The notes under the pieces: generated by a model | The model's input: only the letters and a program-made list of their open reading frames with translations | Told to the model about the DNA's origin: nothing | Database searches by the model: none | Assembly: GCA_034521575.1 (NCBI GenBank) | Contig: JAXHMJ010000001.1 | Location: forward strand, 451,282-515,281 | Origin: a candidate division KSB1 bacterium | GTDB taxonomy: Bacteria; Zhuqueibacterota; Zhuqueibacteria; Residuimicrobiales; Krinioviventaceae | Direction of reading: 5' to 3' | Length of the DNA: 64,000 bases | Shown here: positions 29,495 through 38,114 of the stretch, piece by piece | Position numbering within the stretch: the stretch's first letter is position 1 | Layout of the letters: the number at the start of each line of letters is the position of its first letter | Program-made: the position numbers and the translations under genes

Positions 29495-30202
29495 ATGAAA
29501 ATGTACTACTATGATTCTACTGAAAGAAAAGAAATATTTAAGTGTTTGGATGTTATTGAATTGATGCCCAAAGCTAATATTGATCGAAATGATATTTTGT
29601 TTCTCCATTGGAATGATTTTGTAGTGATAAATAAAATATTTATGAATTTAATTGTTAGCTCTCCATGCCATTTGATATTTTACTCTGGTGACTCCCCTGA
29701 TACTTTTCAAGAAAGGTTCAAAAAAGCGATAGAGGAACCAAATGGTAGAATTAAAGAAGATTTAATTAATCATCAAAAAGATGATGTTTTTTATTTACCT
29801 ATCATTTTTCCAAGAGAAGATGATGGAATAAAAAAAAATCTGCAAAAATTTATCGAGAAATGCAAAGAAAAATTTATTGATCCAGAAAAATATTTTACAA
29901 TGGGAAAATTTTCAGAGGAATATCTAGTAGATATTTTATCAAAACTGGTTATTTTATCACATGTGCCTGTTGTAAATCATGAAAATATTTACCTAAAATT
30001 AAAAAGTAAAAAATTAGAGATAAAAGGATTATTAAAAAGCCAGAGTTGGGAAAAAATATTCAAAAATGCAGATAAAGAAGAACTTTTTGATGCTTTGAAT
30101 AACCTAGATGAAGAAAATATTGATCTTGATAATTTACCCAATCCTATTAACGAATTTGTTCAAGAATGGTCGTCAATAATTGAAAAACATGTTGAAAAGT
30201 AA
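29495..30202 (+). CDS. Unknown 235-aa protein
   Basis: It starts one base after the preceding stop. The first 75 residues (DVIELMPKANIDRNDILFLHWNDFVVINKIFMNLIVSSPCHLIFYSGDSP) alternate hydrophobic strands and helices, somewhat like a receiver without the phospho-acceptor site. The remainder is charged and helical. I recognise no family. Its tight spacing in the signalling operon suggests a partner of the neighbouring receiver/kinase-like proteins. Confidence 0.5.
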   Translation: MKMYYYDSTERKEIFKCLDVIELMPKANIDRNDILFLHWNDFVVINKIFMNLIVSSPCHLIFYSGDSPDTFQERFKKAIEEPNGRIKEDLINHQKDDVFYLPIIFPREDDGIKKNLQKFIEKCKEKFIDPEKYFTMGKFSEEYLVDILSKLVILSHVPVVNHENIYLKLKSKKLEIKGLLKSQSWEKIFKNADKEELFDALNNLDEENIDLDNLPNPINEFVQEWSSIIEKHVEK

Positions 30203-30674
30203 AAAGAACCTTGAATGGGAAAATAAACGTGCTTATCTAAATCATGATATATTAGGTAACCAGCTTAGAAATGAAGTTCAAAGTCTCTTGTATCAAAAAA
30301 AATATGATGAAATTGATCGCTTGGAATCCTGGCTTTCACTTGAAGATGAATACCGAAAGTTTATTAAAAATGCTATAGAATACCTGCCTCCAACGGATAT
30401 TGTTGACTCTTGCCTTTTCAACGGTCTCAATCAAGAAGAAAAATACTTTTATAAAGAAATCATTTATGAGATATATATGCGTACCACAAAATTGGATGAA
30501 AGTGTCAAAAAGTTGGATAAATTATTAACAGAAGCAATTTTAAGCATCAAAGAATTTATAAATACCGAAAATTCAAAAAGAACTGATGAAATGTTACTTC
30601 AAGTTCAAAAAACAATAGATTCTCTTAGTACAGAGATATCAAAACTTCCTCATGTAAAAAAATCAACAAATTAG
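30189..30674 (+). CDS. Small helical protein with SpoB/DHp-like HD motif
   Basis: 161 residues from ATG 30189; a TTG 9 bases upstream is an alternative. It overlaps the previous gene by 14 bp. Residues 17-45 (AYLNHDILGNQLRNEVQSLLYQKKYDEIDRLESWL) resemble the dimerisation/phospho-acceptor helix of SpoB and of CitA/DcuS-type kinases, whose pattern is RHDxxNhLq.iqgLl..gkyeea. The rest is helical coiled coil. If the His is phosphorylated, the protein would be a phosphotransferase or the detached half of a split kinase. The similarity is short and needs a profile search. Confidence 0.45.
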   Translation: MLKSKKNLEWENKRAYLNHDILGNQLRNEVQSLLYQKKYDEIDRLESWLSLEDEYRKFIKNAIEYLPPTDIVDSCLFNGLNQEEKYFYKEIIYEIYMRTTKLDESVKKLDKLLTEAILSIKEFINTENSKRTDEMLLQVQKTIDSLSTEISKLPHVKKSTN

Positions 30675-30677
30675 ATA

Positions 30678-32432
30678 ATGAATACTTTGCCCAAAATATT
30701 AATCATAGACGATCAGTTTGGCCGATGTGGTCTCGGCAAACAATTTAAAGAATATGTTGATCCACGGATTTTTAAATCCTATAAAGCTGACAGGAAAAAT
30801 CTTTGTTATAATTACGGCCTGATTGATATAACAGGAGATTCAAATGCAATAGAACGAAATTTAGGGATTGCGGAAACAATTTTCTGTCCCGGGCAAAAAT
30901 GGAATAATACGGAATCAAAGATTGAAAATGACTTGGGTCAGGTGCTTGAATTTATTAGTAATGGATGGCCATTTAAAAAAGGAAATCGTTGGTCTCTTAT
31001 TTTACTTGATCTGGCATTTGTTCAGGGAGAATTAAATCATTTCGGTGATCCCCAGGAACGCACCATGTTCGGCAGGGATGTTATTCTTCCTCGTTTGAAA
31101 AAAGAGTTTGGAGAGGATTTACCCATAGTCATTCTCTCCAGCACGCCGAAAGAAGAAAATAACCCCCTGATCCGAAAGGCGGGCGCGCTTGATTTCATTC
31201 AACGGATTCCCGGAGCCGGAACTCCGCCTGATGAAGCGCGAAAAAGATTGCAAGACGTCTTGTATCATCACGGTCTGCTTGAGGATGAATCGGGCACGAT
31301 TATCGGCAAGTCTCTGTCTGTCTTGAAAATGCTGCGACAGGCCAGGCGTGCGGCTTCAGCAGGAAAGACCATGCTTTTATATGGGGAAACAGGAACAGGC
31401 AAAAATCTCCTGGCTCAATATATTCACACGATATCTGAGCGAAAACAAGCGCCGTTTGAAATTTTCAATGCATCCAACTGTCCTGCTAATTTACAGGAAG
31501 ACACCTTGTTCGGGCACTGGAAGGGCGCTTTTACAGATGCCAAACAAGAAAAGGCGGGAATGTGGGAGCGCTGTAATGGCGGCACTGTTTTTATTGATGA
31601 AGTGGCCTGTCTGGATCCGAGTGTCCAGAATAAATTGATGGAGCCGATTGAATCGCAAAAAGTCCGGCGTTTGGGGCATGCTCCGGACGGGATGCAATCC
31701 ATAGATATTGATGTCATGACGATCCTGGCCACCAATCGGGATCCGTATTATCTAAAGGAAACAGGCGTACTCAAGCAGGATTTTTTAAACCGTATCAGTG
31801 CCAACGTCATTGATATACCGCCGCTGCGTGAGCATAAAGAGGATATCCCTGACCTGGTACATCATCTGAGCCGCAGTATGTTTCCAGATTGGCACGGCAC
31901 GTTTTATAACCAAGCCATCCGTAAAATCAGAGATCATGACTGGACAGAAGGCAATATACGGGAATTAAGAAATGTGATATTCGCTGCGATCAAGGATAAT
32001 CCGGGACAGGATATTACACAGAGCGATGTGCATTTTTTTGAAAAGGATATCCATAACAATAGACCATCAGTGGATGTATTGAGTCATGAACAACTATGGG
32101 AGGAATTTACAGCTGTATTACTGAAAAATCCTGAAGATATGACACAACGGGAACGGAAACTGTATCGTAAAAAGTTCAACGGGGTTTTTACGGATCTGCT
32201 TGCCTATATACTCAATTGGTCATTGTTATTGAACAACGACGCCACCAATACAGCACGTTTTCTCTCTGGCTGTTCAGAAGATATTATGGACAGCAGCGCA
32301 GCCCATCAGTTTTTGACAAAATATTTAAAACTTGATACAAAACGAAAAAATGTATTAAGAAAATTCTTGCAATATCCAGCTTCTGAACAAGAAATTATTA
32401 AAAAAATAATCGAGAAATTCAATGGCGAGTAG
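30678..32432 (+). CDS. Receiver-sigma-54-type AAA+ regulator lacking a Fis-type DNA-binding domain
   Basis: 584 residues. Residues 1-190 are a long receiver-like domain: ILIIDDQFG acidic pair, LILLDLAF acceptor Asp, IVILSSTP switch Ser/Thr. The AAA+ core follows: Walker A LYGETGTGKN (about 235), the sigma-54 contact loop as GAFTDA (about 283; GAFTGA is canonical), Walker B GGTVFIDEVA (about 301), and sensor/arginine finger FLNRIS (about 370). The C-terminal 150 residues are helical but lack the usual Fis helix-turn-helix. Two sigma-54-like promoters lie in this island, so it probably activates its own operon and the tubulin operon, perhaps from solution or with a partner that binds DNA. Confidence 0.85.
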   Translation: MNTLPKILIIDDQFGRCGLGKQFKEYVDPRIFKSYKADRKNLCYNYGLIDITGDSNAIERNLGIAETIFCPGQKWNNTESKIENDLGQVLEFISNGWPFKKGNRWSLILLDLAFVQGELNHFGDPQERTMFGRDVILPRLKKEFGEDLPIVILSSTPKEENNPLIRKAGALDFIQRIPGAGTPPDEARKRLQDVLYHHGLLEDESGTIIGKSLSVLKMLRQARRAASAGKTMLLYGETGTGKNLLAQYIHTISERKQAPFEIFNASNCPANLQEDTLFGHWKGAFTDAKQEKAGMWERCNGGTVFIDEVACLDPSVQNKLMEPIESQKVRRLGHAPDGMQSIDIDVMTILATNRDPYYLKETGVLKQDFLNRISANVIDIPPLREHKEDIPDLVHHLSRSMFPDWHGTFYNQAIRKIRDHDWTEGNIRELRNVIFAAIKDNPGQDITQSDVHFFEKDIHNNRPSVDVLSHEQLWEEFTAVLLKNPEDMTQRERKLYRKKFNGVFTDLLAYILNWSLLLNNDATNTARFLSGCSEDIMDSSAAHQFLTKYLKLDTKRKNVLRKFLQYPASEQEIIKKIIEKFNGE

Positions 32433-34116
32433 TGAAAAAATTGATATATGGATAGCATCGGAAGATGATTTGTTTTGTTCTTTTTTAGAAATAATTATTG
32501 GGTTATTTGATATAAAAGATCTTGATGTTCATAAACTAAATAAAAATAGTAATGATAGAGATACCTTGATTAAGGTGTTTCATGAAAAAAATCAATTAAA
32601 ACCTACTCAAATAATCATACAGCATATCCCATACATTAATTTTAAAGATAGTAATAGAAATAAAAAAGAAACTTTAAAGCAGTTAACTACTGATATAAAC
32701 AATCCTCTCTTTTATCGATATTCTTTTAAACGATACAGAAAAGAAATTGGCAAAAATAAAAAAAAGAACATTCATATAGCCTATAAAAATTCATGCCATC
32801 CAATTCTCTATTTGACCAATCAAAGGATTACAGAAGCAGAACAGGAAAGAAAAGGCGCGCTTTTCCTTGACTGTTCCATTTGGAATCGCTGCATCTGGCT
32901 TCAAGACCCCCTTTTTCTTGTCCGGTTTTACAACAGATTATGCGATTATAAGACATGGATTGACGAAAAACTATACGAGCGTACGGTTGCACTCGAAGTC
33001 CTGGATTACCATATCCGCATGCTTGAAGCCCAACGGATTGAAGATATCGATCCCGGAAATCGAGGCGGCCATGGAGAATCGCTCGGGAAAAAATTGGGGG
33101 GGTGGCATAGCGAAACAAAGTATAATGACAAGTTTATTAAAGAATTTGGTTCCAAAATTTATCATCAACGTCGTTTCCTTGTGGTCGATGATTTTGGTCA
33201 GAATGAATTGCGTAGAATAGATAAAGGCGGAAACGGCAATTTCAATAAGCAAAATGGAGTAAACAAGAAAAAGGTTGTTAAATTTTCTAAAGGGTATTAT
33301 GTAGATGCAGCACTGAATAAGATATATAAAGAGAAACGAGCAGAGTTTGAAATCGCATTTGCAGCAAACCTGAGCACTGCGAATAAAGATTTGAAAAGAC
33401 AAAATGAAGATTTTTATGATATTATTCTGCTCGATTATTTGCTTCACAAGGACGCAAATGAGGATGAATTGGGAAGTCAATTAATCTGGAAATTGATAGT
33501 AGGAACCCAGTCTTATCATAAACTGGATAATCGATTCTGGATATTTCCCATTTCATCCTGGTCTTTTGCGATGCTGGCAGAAATGGAATCCGGAAAGACA
33601 GATATTGTAAACAGCGTATATTTTTTGGATTCAGGAGCTGACCCCGTAACCATGCCGTGTCTTTTTCGATACAAGCTGGCAAAATTTTTAGATCAACAAG
33701 TTGAAGATGTGAATAAATATTATAAACGATTTGAATCCATTATTCCGGATGACTTTGCGGAAATTGACGAGTCGAACAAGCTAAAAGATATATCAAAATC
33801 CTGTCTGAGAGAAGTCGTGCGGCTGCAGGCCAAGATTGATGGCCTGAAACAGAACGAGAAAGACGGAAGTCTTTTTGCAAAATCGTTTCTCAAGAATTCC
33901 CCATCAAAATATCAGGCCCAACACCTCGATCATTTGCAGCATTTGCTTTACCTGGTCTCTTATGGATCCGGACTCGAATGGTCTGAAATGTGGGAAGAAT
34001 GCCGATATATAAAAAATAGAGTTTATGAAATGGGTTTTGATATAAAAAAGATTTCTCTCCTGATTAAAAATATTGAGAAATACATCAATCAATTACATCA
34101 TAATTATGATATTTGA
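32422..34116 (+). CDS. Double receiver-like protein
   Basis: 564 residues, overlapping the AAA+ gene by 11 bp. Residues about 6-130 (IDIWIASEDDLFCSFLEIIIGL...IIIQHIPYI) look like a degraded receiver. About 248-400 look like a second: RRFLVVDDFGQNE, then YDIILLDYLLH (acceptor Asp about 337), then FWIFPISSWS (switch Ser). A roughly 75-residue insertion lies between strand 1 and strand 3 of the second. The C-terminal 150 residues are helical. Likely role: phospho-dependent partner of the AAA+ regulator. No output domain is recognisable. Confidence 0.6.
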   Translation: MASSEKIDIWIASEDDLFCSFLEIIIGLFDIKDLDVHKLNKNSNDRDTLIKVFHEKNQLKPTQIIIQHIPYINFKDSNRNKKETLKQLTTDINNPLFYRYSFKRYRKEIGKNKKKNIHIAYKNSCHPILYLTNQRITEAEQERKGALFLDCSIWNRCIWLQDPLFLVRFYNRLCDYKTWIDEKLYERTVALEVLDYHIRMLEAQRIEDIDPGNRGGHGESLGKKLGGWHSETKYNDKFIKEFGSKIYHQRRFLVVDDFGQNELRRIDKGGNGNFNKQNGVNKKKVVKFSKGYYVDAALNKIYKEKRAEFEIAFAANLSTANKDLKRQNEDFYDIILLDYLLHKDANEDELGSQLIWKLIVGTQSYHKLDNRFWIFPISSWSFAMLAEMESGKTDIVNSVYFLDSGADPVTMPCLFRYKLAKFLDQQVEDVNKYYKRFESIIPDDFAEIDESNKLKDISKSCLREVVRLQAKIDGLKQNEKDGSLFAKSFLKNSPSKYQAQHLDHLQHLLYLVSYGSGLEWSEMWEECRYIKNRVYEMGFDIKKISLLIKNIEKYINQLHHNYDI

Positions 34117-34118
34117 AT

Positions 34119-34889
34119 ATGACATCAGGTAAATTTTTTATTCTCGATCCGGATTCCACTTTGCATGAAGGCCAGGCCATATTTCGGTATCTGCCGGTGA
34201 CGAAAAAGACTGCTGATCCTTCGTCCAGAAACTGTCCATGTGATAAAAATGACCAAACCTGTCCGGATTTGCCTGTTTATGTCGTAATCAAACCCAGGGC
34301 AATTGATTTTTATTATCATGGTATAGATCCCGGCACTGATAATCATGTACATATTTGTCTTTTACATTTGCCGTTATCATCCAATTTGGCCATTAAAGAT
34401 AATCTTACAAGTGTTTTAAAAAGTATTTATAATCAATCTTATAAATTAGGGGATTGTTATCAAATTAAATATCAATACAATGAACTGGCCTATTGGAATT
34501 TACATGCATTTTCAGCGGATAAATTCTCTAAATGTAAACTAAAGCAACCCCTTAATACAGCGAGTGTCATCTCTGGAATAGAAGACAATATTTCATTTTG
34601 TAAACTCCTTCTGGATTTTATCTTTGATTTTGAGCATTCCCCGGTATTTCAAAATGCTCCAAGCTATGAGGAGATAGAAATTCACCTCAAGGAAAATTAT
34701 TATTTTTCCGCAATTGCAGCCAAGGCACAATACTATTATGATCGGGAGAGCTACCGTGAGGGTAAGCGCGACCGTGATTCACGGGTCATTCCAGCCAGCA
34801 AACTCGCCGACAGTGAAATTCAGTGGCTGAACATTCTCAGGCAGAAAGAAGCGAGTGATCATTTCAGGAACGACACAAGCTGTTCATGA
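34119..34889 (+). CDS. Unknown 256-aa protein with CPC cysteine cluster
   Basis: ATG 34119 is preferred; TTG 34113 overlaps the previous stop and cannot be excluded. Residues about 38-50 carry NCPCDKNDQTCPD, a compact Cys cluster that could bind metal or be redox-active. The rest (VYVVIKPRAIDFYYHGIDPG, ...YYDRESYREGKRDRDSRV) matches nothing I know. The 3' end overlaps the GTG of the next gene by 35 bp, so they are co-translated. Confidence 0.5.
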   Translation: MTSGKFFILDPDSTLHEGQAIFRYLPVTKKTADPSSRNCPCDKNDQTCPDLPVYVVIKPRAIDFYYHGIDPGTDNHVHICLLHLPLSSNLAIKDNLTSVLKSIYNQSYKLGDCYQIKYQYNELAYWNLHAFSADKFSKCKLKQPLNTASVISGIEDNISFCKLLLDFIFDFEHSPVFQNAPSYEEIEIHLKENYYFSAIAAKAQYYYDRESYREGKRDRDSRVIPASKLADSEIQWLNILRQKEASDHFRNDTSCS

Positions 34890-36093
34890 GCAAGTTGAGA
34901 CAGAATATCGGTCTGTACTCTTTGGTCATAAAACGGATAAATTCAACCGCTTTCAATGGCGTGAACAGCTTCAAAGAACGCGGAGCAAAGGGCCGAATTA
35001 TGATGAAAAAAATCGCCGGATACTGAGGGAATCGGCCAAATGGTTTTTGCGCCGTTATTCCATTTGGAACTCTTTGCAATGCGTTTTATCATACAAGGAA
35101 CGTCAGAAATATACTTTTTATTTTCTTTTTTTGGTTTTTATTTTCGCCGTTCCGGCAGTACTGCTGAATATCTGTACTGATACAGAGTCGACATTCATCG
35201 AAAAAATGTTTACCTATTTTACTTACGGCACGGCTGCTCTCATTCCATTTGCTCTATGTTTTGTTATTCATTTTCGAAAATTTGTGCTGCCTGTTTTTGG
35301 TTTGTTTATGCCCCGGTTGATCATGGCCATATCCTCGGCTTGGTTGCTATTTGTTTCCACAGAAGAACTCGTCAAGACGTCTTTCTATGTTGGTGCCTGG
35401 AAAAGCCCTGGGTTTTTTTAATGTTGCTTCCCATTTTGATTTTTGTGGCCCTGGAAGTCAGGAATCTGGCGCCGGATGTAAAGAAATGGCGGATTTGGAG
35501 CCGGGTTATAGGAGTGGTGTGCATCGGATTGTTTTATTCCCTGGTGACGGGTCTGTTTTTTACTCATTTCATCAGCCGCGATATCATAGCCTATTCAGGG
35601 TACATTGAAACGTTCTGGGAAAGAAATCTGAACAGCAAAGACTATCAAACCCGTTTTATTCCTTGTGAAACAGATTCGGCTTATTCAGTTGCAGCGGATA
35701 TTTTAACGGATCGAGGTCAGGGAGATAAAAAACGATTTTACAGATCTTTATACTGAATATCGTAAACTATGTCCGGATTCATTGAAAGCGACGAAACTCG
35801 CACGATTCCATCGTGACGCCATAGAAAACGGCATCCCTGTACCAAGGGAATTATTATTAAAGATTATCAAAACCGATCGGTTTGACAGAAGAAAACTGGT
35901 TGACAATTTGACTGAATTCCGGGTTCAAAGCGGGGGAGGCCATAGGATTGCCATGAGAGTTCCTTTTTCCAAAAAGGGATGGTCTCTCTATGTATTTCCC
36001 GGTATGCTGCTGTTCCGGGCGATTTTTGCGTTGTTTGTGGGAATGTTCATTGAATTGATTTTTGAAGATAAACCGATAACAGAACCGTTATAG
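34855..36093 (+). pseudogene. Multi-helix membrane protein broken by two homopolymer frameshifts
   Basis: Three frames join into one protein of about 412 residues. Frame 1 (GTG 34855) runs to a stop at 35419-35421 within a T7 run. One extra T gives GFFLMLLPILIFVALEVRNL and continues. The second frame ends at 35756, but removing one A from the A6 run at about 35731 gives KNDFTDLYTEYRKLCPDSLKATKLARF and runs to 36093. The protein has a basic cytosolic N-terminus, about six membrane helices (FYFLFLVFIFAVPAVLL onward) and a C-terminal helix (MLLFRAIFALFVGMFIELIF). Function unknown. Both breaks are homopolymer indels, so the gene may be intact in the organism. Confidence 0.6.
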
Positions 36094-36103
36094 GGGAATA
36101 AAA

Positions 36104-36514
36104 ATGGATTGGAAATGGATTGTTGGCGGTATAACTTTTTTCGTCTTGTTATTGTTTTATAGGTTTTATTTACGGCACACAAAAATTCATCAATTGCTGC
36201 TCGGCCAGCGCATCAAATTGGTATTAAGAACAAAAGAAGATGAAACGCTTTCTAAAGTGTTGTGTGATCTGGGGAGAATATATTGTTCAAGCTATAGAAA
36301 AAGGCATAAAAATTAAAGAGAAAAAGATCAAGGATAAAAAGATTTTTTTCAAAGACATTTATGTTTTCAATAATTATGAGACGCAGACTACGTCCTGAAT
36401 AAGAATGGCGAGTTGGTAGGAGAGGGAATAATAGACCCGTTATTTGATAAAGTCTGTCTTGTTGAACTAAAGGCGACTGAGGAGAAAAAGGAGGAAGAAA
36501 ATAACGGGAAATGA
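36104..36514 (+). pseudogene. Small membrane-anchored protein with two frameshifts
   Basis: The N-terminal helix MDWKWIVGGITFFVLLLFYRFYLRH is followed by a basic segment. The first frame ends at 36316. Removing one G from the G4 run at about 36283 continues as LGEYIVQAIEKGIKIKEKKIKDKKIFFKDIYVFNNYET. A second change near 36385 (one G short) continues as DYVLNKNGELVGEGIIDPLFDKVCLVELKATEEKKEEENNGK to 36514. About 136 residues in all, one membrane anchor and a cytosolic tail. It lies 10 bp after the larger membrane protein and probably pairs with it. Confidence 0.5.
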
Positions 36515-36720
36515 ACACTTTTAAAATGCGGGCAGATATTTATCTGACTTTGCATATTCAAGCCATTCTTAAAACTTGTGTGAATGGATACAGTTTTTTG
36601 CCTGTGGAATCCAGTGATTTGCAGGTGTTGATATTTAATAATAAAACTGTTCGTCTATTTTTCTTTATGAGTATTATTATATGCTTGCATTACTGACTAG
36701 TAATTTGTATGTTTTTATGA

Positions 36721-36736
36721 TGGGGCATTCATTGCA
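36721..36736 (+). promoter_or_regulatory. Sigma-54-like promoter of the M48-vWA-tubulin operon
   Basis: TGGGGCATTCATTGCA has the invariant GG and GC with 10-bp spacing and a perfect TTGCA -12 element; two of six -24 bases differ from consensus. It lies 67 bp upstream of the M48 gene start, in a region otherwise without a gene (36515-36750). Confidence 0.55.
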
Positions 36737-36750
36737 GAGGAGTTTTAAGG

Positions 36751-36834
36751 ATGCCTGTTTTGAAAACCAGAATCAAGGGTGAGAGACCACCGGGAGTCAT
36801 CTATGAACTACGACCGCATCCGAATCGCCAGTGA
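36751..36834 (+). CDS. Possible 27-codon leader peptide overlapping the M48 start
   Basis: ATG 36751 follows AGAGGAG with good spacing and reads MPVLKTRIKGERPPGVIYEL... to a stop at 36834, overlapping the first 32 bases of the M48 gene in another frame. The ribosome site is stronger than that of the M48 gene itself. It could be a regulatory leader or a translational coupler, or a true N-terminus split by a further indel. Confidence 0.35.
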   Translation: MPVLKTRIKGERPPGVIYELRPHPNRQ

Positions 36835-38068
36835 AAAGCAGAGCAGTCGGGAATTGTACGATCTGTTCGAAGTGGATATTATCAAACAGATCCTCGGGGA
36901 AGGCAAGGTTGAGAATCAAAAAGATTATGTTCGTGCCGTGTTTGAAGGCCGGGATTTCAAGATCACGGATAAAATGGCGCCCAAACTTTATCAAATCTGT
37001 AAAGAAGTTCGGGATGCGCTGGAGTTTGAGGAACCGATTGACTTTTTTGTCACCAATGCGCCCGACATCAACGCGGCCGCGATTTATCGGCTGGAAGAGG
37101 AACATCGGCATTTGATCTCTTTGAACTCGGGTCTGATCGAACGCTTTAATGATCAGGAACTGCGTTTTGTCATCGGACATGAAATCGGTCATCTGATCAG
37201 CCGCAGCGCCGAGCTGGAACGCATCATTCAGTTTGTGTTTCCCGATGAAAACCGCATGCCGCTGGTATTGAAAAACAAAATTTACCTGTGGAGAAAACTG
37301 GCCGAGTTATCGGCGGACCGCTATGGCTATATTGCGGCGCCGGATCTGCAGGTCTGTGTGTCGAATTTCTTCAAACTGTCCTCGGGTCTGGATACCACAC
37401 GCATCGCCTTTGACCTGCAATCCTATTTTGCTGAAACCGAAAAGATATTGCAGAATTACACCTATTCTTCATCCATTCAGGATACCTTTCATCCCATCAA
37501 TCCCGTGCGCATCAAAGCGCTCAAATTGTTCAGTGAATCGAAATTGTATCATGAGCTGGATCATAACTCTGAGAAGCCGGATGAAGACCTGAGCGGCGAG
37601 ATCGAGAAGCTAATTGACTTGCTCATGGTCATGGATGATTCCGAAATCGGCGCGCATCGGAAACATTATCTGGCTTCGGGCGGATTGTTGATTGCCGGAC
37701 TGGATGGTGAACTGGATCAACGCGAAGTGGATCGCATTGTTCATTCCCTGGCCTCGTTTACCATGTTTCCCAGCCGCTTTCTCAGCGCGATTATCGAATC
37801 GGAAAAGGTGCAGGACATATTTACTCAATCCTGTCAGAATGTATTAAAACTCAATCCCGGTGAACGGCACGGCATGTTTTATTACCTGGTCGAGATTGCC
37901 ATTTCAGATCATGACCTGCTGCAAAAGGAAATTGATGTGTTGTACGATATCGGAGAAAAGCTGTTCGGGTTTTCACGCATAGAAATCGCGCAAATGATCG
38001 CGGAAAAGGTGCATCGGGAATTTGTGCCGAGGTTCTTTTTGCATGGCAATGCGTCAGGACAGGAATGA
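36803..38068 (+). CDS. M48-type metallopeptidase with C-terminal TerB-like domain
   Basis: 421 residues from ATG 36803 (GGGAG 6 bases upstream; the earlier in-frame codon at 36779 lacks a ribosome site). Zinc site: FVIGHEIGHLIS (HExxH, about 122-126) with the third ligand Glu in LAELSADRYGYIA (about 168). No membrane helix, unlike HtpX, so it is cytosolic. Residues about 285-415 (LASGGLLIAGLDGELDQREVDRI...LYDIGEKLFGFSRIEIAQMIAE) match the TerB/tellurite-resistance helical fold with its acidic GLDGELDxxE motif. M48-TerB fusions sit in predicted stress or conflict operons. Here it leads the vWA-tubulin operon and may process one of those proteins. Confidence 0.8.
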   Translation: MNYDRIRIASEKQSSRELYDLFEVDIIKQILGEGKVENQKDYVRAVFEGRDFKITDKMAPKLYQICKEVRDALEFEEPIDFFVTNAPDINAAAIYRLEEEHRHLISLNSGLIERFNDQELRFVIGHEIGHLISRSAELERIIQFVFPDENRMPLVLKNKIYLWRKLAELSADRYGYIAAPDLQVCVSNFFKLSSGLDTTRIAFDLQSYFAETEKILQNYTYSSSIQDTFHPINPVRIKALKLFSESKLYHELDHNSEKPDEDLSGEIEKLIDLLMVMDDSEIGAHRKHYLASGGLLIAGLDGELDQREVDRIVHSLASFTMFPSRFLSAIIESEKVQDIFTQSCQNVLKLNPGERHGMFYYLVEIAISDHDLLQKEIDVLYDIGEKLFGFSRIEIAQMIAEKVHREFVPRFFLHGNASGQE

Positions 38069-38114
38069 TTCAGAATCGATAGAATGAATTGAAACGCAAA
38101 CCGCGGGAGGTATT

